Source: Lunularia cruciata (taxonomy: Eukaryota > Streptophyta > Marchantiopsida > Lunulariales > Lunulariaceae). Taken from it: 64,000 nt of DNA. The position numbers and the translations under genes were made by a program. Of this stretch, positions 1 to 10,860 are shown in pieces. The notes beneath the pieces were generated by a model. It did no database searches, was not told where the DNA came from, and saw only the letters and a program-made list of their open reading frames with translations. Each line of letters begins with the position of its first letter. Position 1 is the stretch's first letter. The stretch covers positions 17,241,001 through 17,305,000 of the forward strand of contig OX419756.1 of the NCBI GenBank assembly GCA_948567375.1, in the 5' to 3' direction.

Positions 1-1550
1 TTATACTCATCTAGGACAGCGTCCATGAAGTGCTCTTGGGAAGATATTCCACCACTTTATTCACTGTACCAAGTACACTATGAGATACGCTCTATGAAAG
101 TCATTAGATGCCAATATAGGGCGATGCACATATCGCATCCAGAATCAGGTCAGTTTCCTGTCATCGTCAATAATATTCTTAAATACTACAGTAGCTCCTC
201 GACGTGCTCAGTCGTACTTTCAGGTTACTGTGCAGCTTTGTTTCTGAAAGCTGTACCGTCTTGTGTACACGGAACGTGGTACGCATTCAAGGGAAGATTG
301 AAGCGCACAATTGGTGCATACTTCAGCCTTCTCGAGGGTAGTGCACCTTCTTATCGAGTCTTTTGTCCATAGCTACGAGCAATTATACGAAGGGTCATAT
401 CATATGTCCTTTCTGACAGTTGATGTCCTGACTTCCTGATGTCATGTTCCATTAGAATGCCACTAAATCAAGGGCCAACTGGTGAACATCCTGGGTAGAT
501 ATACAATCAAGCAGTATATTCTTTATGTGTGGAAGTGAGTGGAGCTTATTTTGGGCCCAGTAACCTTCTAGTGAGCGATTCTCTAGTAACATCTGATCTT
601 CCCTGCTGCTGTAGCCATGTGTAACTATCACCTCTTTAGTTTTGCACCATGAGGCTAGACTTCATTAGTTTTATTATTCTCTAATGTTCATTCAAATTTG
701 CAGTTTTCCGAAATGAATAAATATCTGGTTTCTCCGCTTTAGAAGCGATGTATCATTCCTGTTCATGGGCATAACAACATGTGAATTATATGTAGACATC
801 ATTGTAATGGCTAGGGAATCCCCCTGAGAGTATTACTTCAGTTGATCATAGAGCATAAATCAACTAAGCAAGATCATGTGAAATTTCTTGAACAGTTTAA
901 GTTTCCGTTGGTTCAGAACTACAATAGTTTATTCAACAACTGTTAGAGGCATTTGACAGTACAGTTCGTTATTATAGCAGACCTGAGTGAGACGAAGTGT
1001 CTAATGCTAATTCAAGCTGTGTTGCAGTACTATCGAGAAATCTTCATATCAAGCTTGAACCAAAAACTCTTGCTTTTATGTGACAATTTGTTTGGAAAAC
1101 GTAGATAGATCAAGCAAAATAATTCGGCCATATCCTGGTAACTGTAGGCCAGCGGGGGGTAAAGATAACGATGCCAGTGGTTTATAGCTTACTTTGCTGG
1201 TCTTTCTTCTAGACTTTATCGAGAAGCTCACTTGTCCAGGACTTTTGCTGTTAAGTACTTCGATCGACGGCAACAAACTATGATATTGAAGATTGAGTTT
1301 GAAGTATTCTCCATTGTTTGGCCCTTGAATATTGTACCCTTCAATATCTTTTCGTATATTCCAATATTCATTGTATTAAATTTCAAAATATTGATATTAT
1401 AAAATTCTTTAAAGATGATTTTACTATTTTTGTGTGCAATTTACATCATTCGTTGAAAAAGGAATACCCTCATTCTTACCTTGATTAACATTTATACCCA
1501 AATTTTCTCTCGAGACCTCTAGACATCTCTGAACGACCGAAGTGAAAAGA
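1..1550. other. Intergenic sequence, no gene recognised
   Basis: I see no convincing coding region, RNA gene or transposon domain here. The open frames present are short and lack recognisable motifs. Base composition is mixed, with an AT-rich stretch around 1310-1430. The sequence does not resemble the transposon families that fill the rest of the window, so it may be single-copy flank of the genes that follow. Confidence 0.4.
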
Positions 1551-1630
1551 CCTCAGCCATTGCACCATGGCCTGGTGTCGTTCTCCTGTACCCTACGTTC
1601 GAACAAATGATCATGAACGCAGAACGGTAG

Positions 1631-1919
1631 CTCCCGACAGGCGGCTGGCCAGAGCTTTCCCATGGTGAGGAGATTTGGGATCTGCTCGCGGCGAGGCGAG
1701 AGACCGCTGCAACACGCCAAAATCATGTAAGTGCCAAAAGCCGAGGCCGGATACGAACACGACGTTCAGTGAGGAGAAAAATTAAACCCTAAATCGATAT
1801 CGAATTGACATTGAACCCTACATTCTGGTTCGCAGGAGAATGTACATAGGCTATCGAAGTTTAGTGAGTATCTGAAGGTGATGCCAATAGGCGATGGGAA
1901 GTCAGAGTACGAATTGTAA
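1631..1919 (+). CDS. Possible last two exons of an unrecognised small gene
   Basis: A frame open from 1631 to 1726 (a stop codon lies just before, at 1628-1630) ends at a strong plant-type donor (CAT|GTAAGT at 1727). A good acceptor (GGTTCGCAG) ends at 1835, giving a 109-bp intron. Joining the exons keeps the frame and yields a charged, protein-like stretch (EIWDLLAARRE before the junction, SKFSEYLKV and IGDGKSEYEL after it) ending in TAA at 1917-1919. The region is more GC-rich than its surroundings, as host exons here tend to be. No in-frame ATG is visible, so an upstream exon would be needed; the CAG at 1638-1640 could be its acceptor. I do not recognise the protein. It could also be a fortuitous open frame. 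Confidence 0.3.
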
Positions 1920-2381
1920 ATCCAAACATAAAAAAGGTAAGGAATTGCAGCGAATCATCCGTTCATACAATAAAGAGCTGTTGCCGCGAGGAAGATACAG
2001 TAGCAAGAAAGTAACAACACATTGCACACTGGATTACATTGAATCGGGGACAAGTTTGAGTTTAGCAAAAGAGTCGTGTGTATTACAGAAAATATCACAA
2101 TGCGGAACTAGCTCAAACCCGAGCCTGCACCTGAAATCAAAAAGGCACGCCGTACATTCACCTGAAGTGCAAGCTGCTATTGAGCAACGACATAACTTCT
2201 ACATAGTACATGCTTGTACGAATGTAGTCACGAATCTCAGCTTTTGAAGCTAAGTAGTTCAGTCAGCTTCCAAACTTCTACTCAAATTAGCTCGTTTTAG
2301 AATGTAACCATGGTCACTTGACAAACAAACTAGATTGAGCAAGCTGCTTTCAAGCGTCGGTCCAGAGCTGCAAAGGACTAC

Positions 2382-2891
2382 TTAGAAGTAGAATTTTCCC
2401 TCAGCCAACCAGGCATCACCCTTTCCGTGTCTAGTATAGGTCACCGACCCAGATGCACCAGCTAATCCGTATGAACCACCGACGATGGCTAGCTCCTGGT
2501 TGTTATTGTCCTCACCATTATTGAGTGTCCAGGTACCGCGCAGGAAGAGCTCGGCATTTGCGAAGATTCCTCCTTCAGCACCAATGTCTCTGAAGGTGAT
2601 GGTGCAGACTTCCTGGACACCATCTGGAGAGCTGTAGTAGTACATGCCGCTGACTGATCCGTAGTTCTCGGAATCTCGGTTAGATGTCTTGGTGGCGGTG
2701 TTGTTGTAGATGTATCCCTTTCCGAAGGATTCGTTGGAGTTCGACGGGCCGAATGCGAAAGTTCCATCAGAATCTTTGTTGTGCTCATACAACCGGAAGG
2801 TTCTGTACTCTGTTTGGGCCTTGACGGCTGAGGCTGCCACCGCGATCATCACGCAGCCGGCGATCACGAGGAACATATTGGAGCGAGCCAT
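2382..2891 (-). CDS. Dirigent-like secreted protein (copy 1)
   Basis: The 169-residue product starts with an N-terminal signal peptide (MARSNMFLVIAGCVMIAVAA, cleavage probably after VKA) followed by one dirigent-type beta-barrel domain. Family motifs are visible: GKGYIYNNTATKT, a Tyr/Ser-rich YYYSSP segment, ITFRDIGAEGGIFANAE, LRGTW and the C-terminal AIVGGSYGLAGASGSV, which matches the usual VVGGTG block. Dirigent proteins act in the apoplast, where some steer stereoselective coupling of phenoxy radicals in lignan and related metabolism; the substrate cannot be told here. I chose the Met at 2891 over the in-frame Met at 2996 because it begins the signal peptide and matches the MARATNM start of the paralogue at 49819. 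It looks intact and intronless in the coding part. A minus-strand TATAAAGG at 3410-3403 is a possible promoter element, implying a long leader. Confidence 0.82.
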   Translation of the reverse strand: MARSNMFLVIAGCVMIAVAASAVKAQTEYRTFRLYEHNKDSDGTFAFGPSNSNESFGKGYIYNNTATKTSNRDSENYGSVSGMYYYSSPDGVQEVCTITFRDIGAEGGIFANAELFLRGTWTLNNGEDNNNQELAIVGGSYGLAGASGSVTYTRHGKGDAWLAEGKFYF

Positions 2892-3789
2892 GCTGGTAAT
2901 GTTTGACTGCAAAGTCCTGCAGATAGCGGATGAAGAAGATGAGGGATAGAGCAAAGCAAACATGTTCACGCAAATCATGTTCACAATGGACTCCATTCAC
3001 CGCCTCCAAGGAGAACAAAACTTCTGACACAGGATATGCAACTGTCCTACTGCTACAATGCCAACACCGTGATATCATCTATCCGTCAGCTTAATATCCA
3101 ACCAGACCTGAAATCCGATTCCACTCAGTGCTCATGTATTTCCGTCGTCTCTGAAGGACATTGCATCACAACGTCATTGTGCCACCAAATTGAAGGGGAG
3201 TGAAAAACACTGTCTAGTGCTGATTGAATTCAAACGCTATGTCACTGCCTACCATTCTGACATTCAGTTTAGTTCCAGAGAGCGGAGTATAAAAGCTGAC
3301 TCTCGACTGACAGAGATTGGATCGATCCTTACGATGAAGGTTAGGTTAAATGCTCCTCTGTTGCTGGAAGCAGAGTGGTGATTATAGGGACTCTTTGTCT
3401 ATCCTTTATACTCCAGTCCTGTTGGAGAACATATCGGCTACCCATGGGGTGCACGTAGTTGTTGGGATCATGCCTTTTCGACGCACTCCTGTTTTAACAT
3501 CGGACTGGTTCACGTCATCAAATCAGAGGATTGCCTGATCTCAGAGGATCGGAGTCTTATGTACTAAGAATTACGGACAAACTCACACTCTTGTATCTAA
3601 CATACACTATTCCTGCGGCATTATAATGGTATCAGAATAAATAATAAACATAATAATAATACAAAACATCATATGAAAGGTGAACTTTGTTCTAATAGTC
3701 TGTCGTCTTATGGAGAAGGAGCAGGGGCTATTTGAGCAAGTTTACTTCTTGTCAATATTGAAAGAGAATAGAAAGGTGCAACTTAGAGC
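2892..3789. other. Upstream region of dirigent gene 1 and AT-rich spacer
   Basis: No gene is recognised. The part near 2892-3410 would hold the leader and promoter of the minus-strand dirigent gene. A plus-strand TATAAAAG at 3287-3294 and a minus-strand TATAAAGG at 3410-3403 are the only promoter-like motifs noticed. A short run of AAT/ATA repeats lies at about 3635-3665. Confidence 0.3.
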
Positions 3790-3969
3790 ACATGAAGGAT
3801 GGGAAGACCCATCAAGCCTGAACAAGGGAGAGACAAAAGAGGTAAAATGGGACTAGCCCCAATAGTATCCATATGAGAAATCTCCAGATCGCACCTAAGA
3901 TATCCGGGCTATGCAAGTGATAAGGTTTACTAACTATTGGAGCATCCAAAGAAGCATCACCTTGTGTGA

Positions 3970-4029
3970 TTGCTCTCCTATGCCAATGTTTTTAGTAGAT
4001 TGCTCTCCTATGCCAATGTTCTTAGTAGA
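3970..4029. repeat. 30-bp tandem duplication inside RL-A
   Basis: The unit TTGCTCTCCTATGCCAATGT plus ten bases is present twice head to tail with one mismatch. It is not duplicated at the equivalent place in RL-D, so it arose after this copy inserted. Confidence 0.75.
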
Positions 4030-4671
4030 GTAATGTGCACATGTTGTCTAAAGTGTACTCCAAAATATTAGAGTGAGAGTGGTATCCTTGGCATTTAATA
4101 TGAGAAGCTCTCGTGCACTCTTTGACAAATGTGTCAACATCCATGGCAATCACTCCATATAACTTCAAGGCTAGAGGAACAAAGAGGTGATCTTGGTACA
4201 TACACTTATACTTGGAGACCTTGAATGTTGCTACTCCGCTCAAGAGCTAGGCTCCTTAACCACTAGGTTGGTCACTGCCCATCCAGAAGGATGAGTGATC
4301 ACTCTCTCCAAACTTGCATCCTACATGGGGTCTATAACCACAACATCACCCATTGTCACTTGATCATCTTGGACCAAGTATAAGTCTACTCTAACACATG
4401 TCATTTACAAAGCATATGCTTACTCCCTCCAATCAAGGTATCCACTCTCTCATGCCATAGAAAACACTATATCTCTAATGGCATCATGGGTAGCTATCTT
4501 TTGTCTTCCAAAAGGACACCGTGTCATATGGACCATTTTTGCATCTAGTGTAGAACCACACTCACAAGTGAGTAATGAAGATATAGACGTGTGGACCAAA
4601 CCTAGGTGGAACCTCATTATTGTAGAGAAGGTGGCTGGTCCGAGTCGAAATTCCCTAATATCAAAATTCAA
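4022..4671 (-). pseudogene. RL-A C-terminal CCHC knuckle and endonuclease-like domain
   Basis: The frame at 4671-4450 contains CECGSTLDAKMVHMTRC, a C-X-C-X9-H-X3-C knuckle, followed by ATHDAIRDIVF. This is the layout that precedes the restriction-like endonuclease (RLE) in R2/R4-type elements, where the corresponding residues read RHN/RHD. Further on, the family consensus seen best in RL-B and RL-C reads VDLHLVQDDQ then VIVADVMVTDP, resembling the RLE core (R-P-D ... hydrophobic-D-V). The frame at 4243-4022 continues the C-terminal part (VPLALKLYGVIAMDVDTFVKECTRA). A stop and a frameshift break it. The RLE assignment is from motif spacing only. Confidence 0.5.
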
Positions 4672-5115
4672 AATTCACTAGTCAAAAGTCAAAATTCACT
4701 ATCAAGCTAGGATCCAAGAACCTGCACCCTTTCCAAACCAAGAGTGAAGACATGCTCTATTGGCCTAAGGAGTGGACAAATCAATTAAGAGAGAATATAG
4801 CATATCTTGACATTGTCGCTCCATCAAGGACGACTACAGACCTCTAGTCCAATCTGAAAATAGTGAAGGAAAGGACAGAAGGTCCTCCCGTGCGTGTGGG
4901 GACAGACCATCTCTCATCTACCGCAATAAAAACACAAGAGAAAAGGATCCCTCCTCCACCTTGATCACATATGTCTCCAAAATTGGCCTATCAACACCAC
5001 AAAATGGGAGGAAAATATGGGTGCCAAAAGATCCTATCTACCCAAATATGCTATAGGTGTCATCCTCCATAGATAATAGGTCTAACCCTTTGTACAAGAT
5101 TGGTAGAGATGTTTA

Positions 5116-5880
5116 TCAATGAGCCAAATCTCCCGTCACACATTCAAATGTCCTTGGTTTGATGATATCACCAAAGACTCCCTTACTCTTCCAATCAAAA
5201 GCTCTCAAAGGTGGTAGAAAAGTCAAGGAAGGAAGAACATTGTGGAGAAGGTAAGTCGGTTGATGTGCAATATTAGAGGAGGGTATACAAGATACCACAT
5301 GTGGATCTCCTAGTAGAGAAAGGTCATATATATGGGGAATATCTTCTGCAAGAGCAACGTCTAAGATGCATGTGACAAAGTCCTCAAATCCTATTGGCAC
5401 ACCAAGAATATAAAATTCATATATAGATATGACACACCTCTCTAGAAGCTCAAGGTGGAGAGGGATACCTAAAGGGGACCATGCTCTGCACTTTGACACC
5501 TTGACTCTCAAGCCTATAAAATGTAGCTTGGTAGTCAAGTGATCAAAGACCTACCTAGTCTAATCTATGGGGCCCATAATGTGTATATTTGGCTAAGGAC
5601 AGAAATACACAACCTGGCATGACCAAAGTAGTAGATAAGAGAGTTATGAAGTGAGCCATTGGAAATAAAGGTCCCCCTAAAGGATCTCCTTGTCATGTAC
5701 CAACAATTGGCTCCAAGATGATGATTCCTTTCGGTGATTACCCATGCTTGTAGGAAAGGGAAGCAAGAGAGCCATTGAATGATTGTACAAAAGGAATGAG
5801 ACTTGCCAAGGATTCACCGGCCTCCCCAAGCTCACTAAAGATGGATGCTTGAGAGACGTTATTAAAAGTGTTCTCAACAT
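5116..5880 (-). pseudogene. RL-A reverse transcriptase remnant
   Basis: Reading down from 5880, the frames show the RT signatures of this family: VDVENTFN (first catalytic Asp, at about 5885), QGDPLGGPLF (the QGDPLSP-type block), a damaged catalytic box where other copies have LADDTH but this one reads LAKYTH, then GLRVKVSKCRAW, LGVPIG and the thumb-like region to about 5116. The catalytic aspartates are therefore lost here. Several frameshifts separate the blocks. The better-preserved equivalents are in RL-B (VDD/ADD) and RL-C (AND). Confidence 0.6.
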
Positions 5881-6871
5881 CTACCTACCTATACCTATAG
5901 TATAACCACTCTAGATGGATATCTAGGAGTGCTCTAATGCCTAAGGATATAGTCTCGCAACCTGCAAGTATAGCTACTTCAAATTGATGTGGACTAATGG
6001 TGCTCTCAAAAGTGAGATCAATGCTGAAGGACAATGGTGTAGCTAACCAAGCACAAAAGACCTCCCCGATAGCAATTGGTCTAATGTTCCTTGTGATAAC
6101 AATCTGTCTAATGCCCCAATAGCAATTGGTCTAATGTCCTTCTCCATTGTGAGAAGTTGACTAGCCTCTAAAACAAAACTAATTAATATAGGAATATTTC
6201 TTCTCTCTAGTAATATAGCAGCTTGATAAATTCACTAGAATGATCATCTACCTGAAATTAATCTCTAAGATGCCTATATACCATCCTTGACAAGCCTCTT
6301 AAGGAGAAGCAAGGTGTAGTGCAAAACACTATGCAAAAAGTCACCTATCGAGACATAAAAGCTGATGAGGCTTATAATTTAAGGCCTCTAATAGTACTCC
6401 TTCTCCTACCATAAAATGTAGTGATCATAAGGAAGAGATAGTCTTATTAGGAGGACTAGTCATAGATAGAGGATGTAGTGCTTGTGCTACTCTACTAAAC
6501 TCTCCTACTTGACCCAATGTCATATTTGAGTAGACTCTTGCGGTAGAACCTATCTCCTAAAATGTGTAGCCCTAACTGCCTCTTCCTAATCCCCCATTTG
6601 GAATTGACAAAATTTAGCAGCCACTTCTTTATGCCCCGCACATCCCTCTCTTGCATAACAAAGGCACCATCAAGGGAGTAAGAGAAATAAGAACCATGCT
6701 AATTCATCCAAGGAATCATGTGCAAATGATCAAGTGGGAGGCAAAAAGCCTATCTAGCCTCATCATGGAGTGTACAAGGTAGCCTATGGAATATACATAG
6801 ACATAGAATACTAGTCTCAAATAACCACAAGATCAACCTGCTTGAGATGCTAACCACTCACACAACATGAT

Positions 6872-7192
6872 CTATATCCCTAGAATGGTCAACAAAGGGA
6901 TAGAGGAAGCATGCATAATCCTGAGTGTCACTGTTGTTGATGTGGTTACTTGTCTCACATAAAAATCCCAAGTGGTCCAATCATAGTCCTTATGCATCCG
7001 TCCCACATGGGTCTTTACCCTTTGCAAAGTAAAGCGTTTATGACACACAAGGCATGGTGTATCCCGAGCTATTCTAAGCGGCCCTACATAGGGAAGTGTA
7101 GCCATGGCTAGCACAAGAATAATGATCTGAACCAATGATGCTCCTCTCCATATCTTCCCATATGTGCAAAACCACAACCCCTCACATCCCAA
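6872..7192 (-). pseudogene. RL-A N-terminal zinc-finger region
   Basis: A 106-codon frame carries one C2H2 finger with Cys47, Cys50, His62 and His67 (CLVCHKRF ... KTHVGRMH), spacing CX2CX11HX4H, followed by an acidic/aromatic stretch. In R2-type elements such a finger at the amino end binds target DNA. The same finger occurs in RL-C near 53985-54050, where the first His has become Gln and a stop precedes it. The frame then continues into HASSIPLLTI, which is shared by both copies. The finger is recognised from the motif; its role is inferred from family architecture. Confidence 0.55.
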
Positions 7193-7470
7193 CTTACGTG
7201 AGTAAATGTCATCTCTCCAAATCCTAAAAACTATAAACTTTCATATCTTTCAATTCAAACTAAATTCACATGGAACTCAAGCATGAATACCAAGAGATTA
7301 GAAATGAAAATTCATGATCCTCAAAATGTAGTAATCACTCTAGATCCAAAAAAGCATGAAATTCCTCATAACTTTCTACTCAATTCTCCATAGCCTTCAA
7401 TCTAGGTACCAATGGAACAAAAACTGAAAAAAGAAACAAAATCTACTATTCACTTATGTGATGTATGCAA

Positions 7471-8569
7471 GTGAATTTTCCAAAACTTGATACTATAATC
7501 TTTTTCACTTGTTGCCTCTCTTCTCTCCTTGCATCTTTCTCTCTTCAAATAGATAAATGCACTTCTTCTTGGTGATCTTCTCACTATCAGTTGAAGAATT
7601 ACTGAAGAAAGAACAAGGAATATTTTAACAATTACACTTCTTGTTAGTGAGATGTCTCATTATCAGATTTAACTAATACTAAATTTTCACAACTTAAAGA
7701 CTTCCAATTACTTAGTGTGAGTGTTCCTTACTGTTGTTTAGTTAGTGACACTCATGTCAATGCACATAGTAGTAATTGAGTACTTGTGATGCTTGGAGTA
7801 CTTTCTATTCCATTTACTGTGAGTATTTGCAACTTCAAACTAGGTTTCATGATTACAAACTAGTGATACTCATCTTTTAGGTAGAAGCAATATGGAGGAA
7901 GTGTGTGCACTATATAATTCCTCTTTTAGCTGGATACATTACTCATATAGAAAGGAAGGAGAGTCTTGAAGAACAATGAACAATTGCACATTCTTGTAGT
8001 TGCAATCTTTAAGCCCTCTGCCCACTATTCTCTTACTTCAAAAAATCTTGACAACGTTAATGATACAATGAAGAATAAGAATTGCAATTTCATTGTCAAA
8101 TCTAAAAATGATTTATTTGAGCACATTACTTGTGATGTGACTTTTCATATATTCTGACAATATATGAGGTTGTTTACTTTTTAGAATGGTTTTACTGAAA
8201 TTTCTGTCAAGTATCTTCTTCCCTATTGATCTCTTTGATCAAATTAAGAAATTTCTTTTGGACATTGATATCAAAGGTGGATTCATTTAAATAATATCAA
8301 GTGACTAAATTCTTTTCTCTCTAAATAATTTTAAGATTAAAAAAATGACTCTATAATGATGTATTTTCTGAATTAATCAATACAACAGATTTTCTTATTA
8401 CCAAATGTAGCTCACATTACATATGAAAAAATGTGCATAATAAAAACTAGTGCATAAAGGCCTATACATGTTGTGAGTAATTGTTATAACTTGATGAAGC
8501 AAGATGCACAAGAGCATTGGATTTTGCCTAATCCATGAGTTAGCCTAATTTTAATTGAGCATAGCTCCA
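7471..8569. other. AT-rich spacer, no gene recognised
   Basis: AT-rich sequence between two RL copies. A 63-codon open frame at 7966-8157 has no recognisable motif and is most likely fortuitous. Confidence 0.35.
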
Positions 8570-10860
8570 CTCCGAGTACCGATTGAGTTGTGGGAGTGGT
8601 TAGCTTCTACAATGTGTGTATCATCTGCCAAGGAGAGAAATACACAAGCTGGAATGGACAAAGTAGTAGATAGGAGAGCTCTAAAGTGAGCCTTGGAAAA
8701 TAAGGGTCCCTTTAAAGGATCTCACTAACATGTACCAATAGCTGATTCCAAGATGGTGACCTCTTCTTGTGAACAATTGTGCTGGTAGTAAAGGGAAGCA
8801 AGAGAGCCACAAAAAGATTGCACAAAAAGAATAAGACTCACCAAGGATCCACCAGTCTCCTTAAGCTCTCTAAAAATGGATGCACGTGAAAAGCTATTAA
8901 AAATGTTCTCAACATCCACTTGTAGGATGACCCACTCTGGATGGATATCTTGGAGTGCCCTAATGCCTAGAGATATAGCCTCACATCCTTTAGGATATGA
9001 GGCATCTATGTATCATCTACCAAGGAGGATCTCCATGTTGAGCTTCTAAGCTAGTCAATGAGCAATACTATAGGAGAGTATACCAAATGCCACCTATAGA
9101 TCTCCTAGTAATAGAAGGTCATCAACATGGAGAACATCCTCTACAAGGGCAGCATCTAAGAAGCATGTGATGAAATCCTTGGATCCTACTTGCACTCCAA
9201 GAACACGTAGTCCATATGTAGATGTGATACATCTCGCTAGAAGCTCAAGGTGGAGAGGGATACCAAAAGGAGACCATGCACTACCACCTTGACACCTTGA
9301 CCCTCAAGCCTACTAGATGTAGCTTGGTAGTCAAGTGGTCAAAGGCCTGCTTAATCTGATCTATAGGGCCCATGATGTGTGTATCATCTACCAAGGAGGG
9401 TAATACAAAACATAGTATACTCTCCTATAGTATTGCTTGTTGACCAACTTACCTCATTTTTATAGTTCCTCCTTCCTTATCCTTCTTATCACATCTAGAG
9501 CCTTTGATAGGAGGATTATGAGAGTCTTTGGTGATATCATTGGATTAGGGACATTTGAGTTTGTGATAGGAGATTTTGCACATAGACAAATAGCTCTACC
9601 AATCTCATATGGAGGGGTTTGCTTGCTATCTATGGAGGAGATGACACCTATAGTGTTTTTGGGTAGTTAGGCTCTCTTGGCACCCATACTTTCCTAATTT
9701 TGTGATTGTTGATAGGCCGGTTCTGGAGACTTATGTGATAGATGTAGAAGAGGGATCCTTTTCTCCCCAAATGTTATTAAGACAAGAGATAGTCTATCCC
9801 TATGGGCACCAGAGGAATTTCTATCTTTTGCTTCACTATCATCAGATTGGACTAGAGGTTTATAGTCTTCCTTGATGGAGCAACAGTGTAAGCATATGCT
9901 ACATTCTCTCTTAGTTGACTCATCCATTCCTCGGGCTACTAGATTACATCTTCACTCTTGCTCTAGCAAGGATGCAGGCTCTTGGATCCTAGATCTACCA
10001 TGCATTAGGGCATTTTGACTCGCACCAGCTACTTTCTCTATAGTGATGCAATTTTGCCTAGGTTTGGTCCATCCATTTTGCATCTTCATTACACACTTGT
10101 GAGAGTGGTTCTACACTAGATGCAGCAGTGGTCCATATGACATGGTGTCCTTTAGGAGGACAAAAAATAGCTACCCATGATGCTATTAGGGACATAGTGT
10201 TTTCTATGGCACAAGAGAGTGGATACTTGGCTTGGAGGGAGCGTTCATATGCTTTGCATATGTCACATGTCAAGGTAGACTTACACTTGGTCCAAGATGA
10301 TCAAGTGATAGTGGCGGATGTCATGGTTACGGACCCTATGTAGGATAAAATTTTAGAGGGAGTGATTACCCATCCCCTTGGATGGGTGGCAAGTGCAATA
10401 GGAGGTCGTAAGGTCTCCAAGTATAGGGGCATGCACTGAGGTCACCTCTTTCTCCCTCTACCCTTGGAGTTATATGGAGTGATGGAAATGGTGTTTGACA
10501 CATTTTTCAAGGAGTGCACAAGAGCTTATCATGTTAGGTGCCAGGGGGTACCACTTTCACTCTCATACTTTGTAGCATATTTTATACAATGTGTGTTCAT
10601 TGCTTTAGAGAAAGCATTGGCTGGTGCAATCTATAGGAGAGAAATCACACAGGGTGATGCTTCTTTGGATGCTTTGGTTGTTTGTAGACCAGATTGTACC
10701 ATTTGTATAGCTCAAATATCTTAGGTGCGGTAGTGCATATTTCTCATATAAACTCTATTGGGGCTTAGCCTCATTTTATCTTTTTTTTCTCTCCTTTGTA
10801 TGTTTTCTATGTAGTCACCTTTGTTTTTTAGTTTTTTTTTTTACATTTACAAAATAATAC
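8570..10860 (+). mobile_element. RL-B: scrambled copy of the RL non-LTR retrotransposon
   Basis: A short forward piece (about 8570-8615, the end of the N-terminal region) is followed by two blocks in reverse orientation: about 8616-8990 (RT from VDVEN to LADDTH) and about 9010-9415 (RT from LVDDTH to the thumb). Forward sequence then runs from about 9415 to the 3' end. The forward part encodes LPISYGG (9598-9618), the CCHC/endonuclease region around 10090-10340 (ATHDAIRDIVF, VDLHLVQDDQVIVADVMVTDPM) and the shared 3' end CTATTGGGGCTTAG near 10752. Stops are frequent. Although rearranged, this copy keeps two acidic catalytic residues (ADD/VDD) in the inverted RT blocks. Confidence 0.6.
10128..10343 (+). 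pseudogene. RL-B endonuclease-like domain
   Basis: This 71-codon frame begins within the knuckle (MVHMTWC, the His and last Cys of the CCHC) and runs through GGQKIATHDAIRDIVFSMA to VDLHLVQDDQVIVADVMVTDPM. It is the best single-frame view of the putative restriction-like endonuclease core, with two aspartates about 12 residues apart in a hydrophobic strand context. RL-C at 61851-62150 gives an independent copy of the same segment (IDLYLVQDDQVTIADVVVTDPM), so the acidic positions are conserved between copies. Confidence 0.5.

Larger units (their letters stand above)
3790..7470 (-). mobile_element. RL-A: non-LTR retrotransposon with restriction-like endonuclease end, degenerate
   Basis: This is the most complete uninterrupted copy of the RL family, reading from about 7470 down to 3790. 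In element order it has a leader, an N-terminal C2H2 finger, a reverse transcriptase, and a C-terminal Cys/His knuckle with a restriction-like-endonuclease-type domain. The 3' part is shared with RL-B, RL-C and RL-D, including a terminal motif close to CTATTGGGGC near 3860. Many stops and frameshifts make it inactive. No LTRs are present. The domain order is that of R2/R4/Utopia-type elements. It is not that of the plant L1 or RTE elements, which carry an AP endonuclease at the N terminus; no such domain was seen. Exact ends and any target duplication were not resolved. Confidence 0.62.

Noticed and set aside
1894-2247. 117-codon plus-strand open frame
   Set aside because: No domain, biased and non-protein-like composition, and it overlaps the stop of the better-supported spliced frame.
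3287-3294. TATAAAAG as promoter for the plus-strand frames at 3190-3538
   Set aside because: The frames there have no protein-like features and overlap the presumed upstream region of the minus-strand dirigent gene.
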